From Opitutia bacterium UBA7350 (lineage in GTDB: Bacteria > Verrucomicrobiota > Verrucomicrobiia > Opitutales > Coraliomargaritaceae): 8,591 nucleotides of DNA. Made by a program: the position numbers and the translations under genes. The DNA lies in assembly GCA_002470925.1 (NCBI GenBank), contig DKOX01000143.1:1-8591 (forward strand), in the 5' to 3' direction. Shown piece by piece: positions 7,629 through 8,591 of this stretch; positions within the stretch are counted from its first letter, which is position 1, and every line of letters starts with the position of its first letter. A model generated the notes under the pieces. It made no database searches. It was not told the origin of the DNA and was given only the letters and a program-made list of their open reading frames with translations.

Positions 7629-7852
7629 CCGATCGCTTCCACTTCAATCCGCGCCGCGTCCTCAATTCGCAGACTCATCTGACAGCCGTTGAATTCAATC
7701 GCGATGGGATCCCCCAGCGGGGCCTCATGCGTCAGGCGCAATTCCTGATCCGGCAACAATCCCATCGTCATGAGGCGCGCGATGCAGGGATTCCCGCTGT
7801 CGAGTTTTGTGACGCGGAAGAGGCCGTCTTTTTTTATTCGATCCAGTCGCAT
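7625..7852 (-). CDS. feoA: FeoA family protein
   Basis: This 75-residue protein is a single SH3-like FeoA domain: MRLDRIKKDG, then CIARLMTMGLLPDQELRL, and the closing beta strands with FNGCQMSLRIEDAARIEV. FeoA is a small cytosolic partner required for full FeoB activity, probably acting on its G domain. I chose the ATG at 7852 because the domain begins there. Upstream in-frame starts exist (ATG at 7867, TTG at 7924), but the added residues do not look like FeoA and would run through the presumed promoter. No Shine-Dalgarno sequence is seen before 7852. The stop overlaps the feoB start by 4 nt, making this the first gene of feoA-feoB-small Cys-rich protein. Confidence 0.93.
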   Translation of the reverse strand: MRLDRIKKDGLFRVTKLDSGNPCIARLMTMGLLPDQELRLTHEAPLGDPIAIEFNGCQMSLRIEDAARIEVEAIG

Positions 7853-7856
7853 AGGT

Positions 7857-7887
7857 AATATAGGCATCCAATGAGATTTAGTCTCAA
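7857..7887 (-). promoter_or_regulatory. feoA: Possible feoA promoter
   Basis: On the minus strand TTGAGA (7887-7882) and TATATT (7862-7857) are good -35 and -10 matches, but they are 19 bp apart, longer than ideal. The -10 ends only 4 nt before the preferred feoA ATG, which would give a leaderless message and fits the missing Shine-Dalgarno sequence. The -35 overlaps an inverted repeat that could be an operator. An alternative -35, TTGCCA, lies just upstream. Confidence 0.3.
7872..7886. promoter_or_regulatory. Inverted repeat in the feoA leader, candidate metal-regulator operator
   Basis: TGAGA (7872-7876) and TCTCA (7882-7886) are perfect 5-bp arms around TTTAG. The repeat lies 20 to 34 bp before the feoA start and over a possible -35. 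feo operons are commonly controlled by Fur or DtxR-type repressors. This repeat does not match the classic Fur consensus and only loosely recalls DtxR-type sites. A repeat this short can occur by chance. Confidence 0.3.
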
Positions 7888-7919
7888 CTGGCAATGAAGA
7901 AAAGCCGCAATCCGTAGAA

Positions 7920-7933
7920 AGCAAACATTTGCT
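7920..7933 (-). terminator. Weak hairpin at the end of the carbonic anhydrase gene
   Basis: On the minus strand AGCAAA-TG-TTTGCT is a perfect 6-bp inverted repeat that begins within the TAG stop (7934-7932) and is followed by TTCTACGG. The pairs are AT-rich, the loop must open to at least 4 nt, and the T-run is short. It would at best be a weak intrinsic terminator separating this gene from feoA. Confidence 0.3.
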
Positions 7934-8468
7934 ACAATTCGGAACCGAAGCGGGCCTTGTGACCCTTCGCGACCGCTACATATTTATCGGCCCATTCGCG
8001 GATTCCGGCGCGTTCCTCTGCGCTCAATTCGCGTACCACTTTGGCAGGTGCTCCCAGCACCAGGGAACCCGGCGGCACAATCGTCCCCTTCGTCACCAGC
8101 GCCCCCGCGCCTACGATCGATTGTTCCCCGATCACCGCGCCGTCCAAAACGGTCGCTTGCATTCCGATCAAACATTCGTCTCCGATTTCACAGGCATGAA
8201 TCATCGCAGCGTGACCGATCGTCACATAGCGACCGACCTTCACCCCGAACTCATCCGCCAAATGCACGATCGTGCCGTCCTGCACATTCGAGCCCTCCCC
8301 GATCTCAATGGTCTGGATGTCGCCCCGCAGGACCGCCCCATGCCAGACGCTCGATTTCGGCCCCAGCGTCACCGCTCCAATCACCACCGCACCCTTCGCC
8401 ACGTAGGCGTCGGCCGCCACTTCCGGTTTGCGATCCAAATATGCTTTCAAGCGTTCTTCTAGGGTCAT
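7932..8468 (-). CDS. Gamma-class carbonic anhydrase-like hexapeptide-repeat protein (YrdA/PaaY group)
   Basis: The 178-residue protein is a left-handed beta-helix of hexapeptide repeats (for example IGAVTLG and IGEGSN), trimeric in known relatives, with a C-terminal helix (LSAEERAGIREWADKY). The gamma carbonic anhydrase metal site is intact: His69 (IVHLAD), His86 and His91 (IGHAAMIH), with neighbouring conserved Arg48, Asp50, Asn61 and Gln63. The family includes active CO2 hydratases and many members with no detected activity, so the reaction is not proven; the acyltransferase fold cousins are less likely because the three histidines are present. I start it at the ATG at 8468; a TTG one codon earlier is also possible. 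No Shine-Dalgarno sequence is visible. It lies 79 bp upstream of feoA on the same strand, so read-through into feoAB is conceivable. Confidence 0.92.
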   Translation of the reverse strand: MTLEERLKAYLDRKPEVAADAYVAKGAVVIGAVTLGPKSSVWHGAVLRGDIQTIEIGEGSNVQDGTIVHLADEFGVKVGRYVTIGHAAMIHACEIGDECLIGMQATVLDGAVIGEQSIVGAGALVTKGTIVPPGSLVLGAPAKVVRELSAEERAGIREWADKYVAVAKGHKARFGSEL

Positions 8469-8471
8469 CAA

Positions 8472-8552
8472 TTAAAATTAGCAGAACTCGCCTGAAATAA
8501 AAGGAAGATGTTGGGCGGGGCTTTGCGTTTTTGGTTGTTAGTTGGGAATACC
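8472..8552. other. Intergenic region upstream of the carbonic anhydrase gene
   Basis: No ORF or RNA gene is recognisable here. The stretch is more AT- and T/G-rich than the genes, apart from GGGCGGGGC near 8513-8521. It must contain the minus-strand leader of the carbonic anhydrase gene unless transcription starts beyond the window, but no convincing promoter pair stands out. Confidence 0.5.
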
Positions 8553-8582
8553 CTAGTCTTACTCATACTCTTAATCTTACTC
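8553..8582. repeat. Degenerate tandem hexamer repeat, GAGTAA type
   Basis: Read on the minus strand these 30 bases are five in-register hexamers: GAGTAA, GATTAA, GAGTAT, GAGTAA and GACTAG. Each differs from GAGTAA at zero to two positions. The array is strand-asymmetric (purine-rich on the minus strand), bounded on both sides by CTAG (8553-8556 and 8582-8585), and lies at the window edge, so it may continue. I recall similar GAGTAAGATTAA-type low-complexity stretches from intergenic regions of Opitutae genomes. Its function is unknown. Confidence 0.6.
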
Positions 8583-8591
8583 TAGTTAAGA

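Noticed and set aside
7853..7924. Longer FeoA starting at TTG 7924 or ATG 7867
   Set aside because: The extra residues do not resemble the FeoA N-terminus, while MRLDRIKK at 7852 is the expected domain start.

Overview
The window is ordinary chromosomal housekeeping sequence from a GC-rich bacterium. I found no phage, integrase, transposase, CRISPR array or defence system, and no convincing undescribed multi-gene system. The best taxonomic guess is Verrucomicrobiota, perhaps an Opitutae-like lineage. Three things point there: the long PurF type, which I otherwise associate with Bacteroidota and relatives; the scarcity of recognisable Shine-Dalgarno sequences before most starts; and a degenerate GAGTAA-type hexamer repeat at the right edge, of a kind I recall from Opitutae intergenic regions. 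This assignment is inference, not proof.

Left half, plus strand: the 3' part of purF (amidophosphoribosyltransferase, first step of de novo purine synthesis) is followed by purH (the last two steps, AICAR to IMP). Next come a short M48-family metalloprotease lipoprotein and a cytosolic M20-family metallopeptidase (dipeptidase-like). The four genes are co-oriented with gaps of about 40 to 60 bp. The two purine genes form a functional pair. The two peptidases follow them but share no obvious pathway with them.

Right half, minus strand: a ferrous-iron uptake operon, feoA-feoB plus a third 45-codon gene encoding a FeoB-associated Cys-rich membrane protein. feoA and feoB overlap by 4 nt (ATGA), and the small gene starts 7 nt after feoB. 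A gamma-class carbonic anhydrase-like hexapeptide protein lies upstream of feoA on the same strand.

The two halves converge with no gap. The stop codons of the M20 peptidase gene and the small Feo gene share the palindrome CTAG, which lies at the edge of a stem-loop with perfect 7-bp arms. The 79 bp in front of feoA contain an inverted repeat (TGAGA-N5-TCTCA) that could be an iron-responsive operator. The last 120 bp upstream of the carbonic anhydrase gene hold no gene, and they end in the hexamer repeat.
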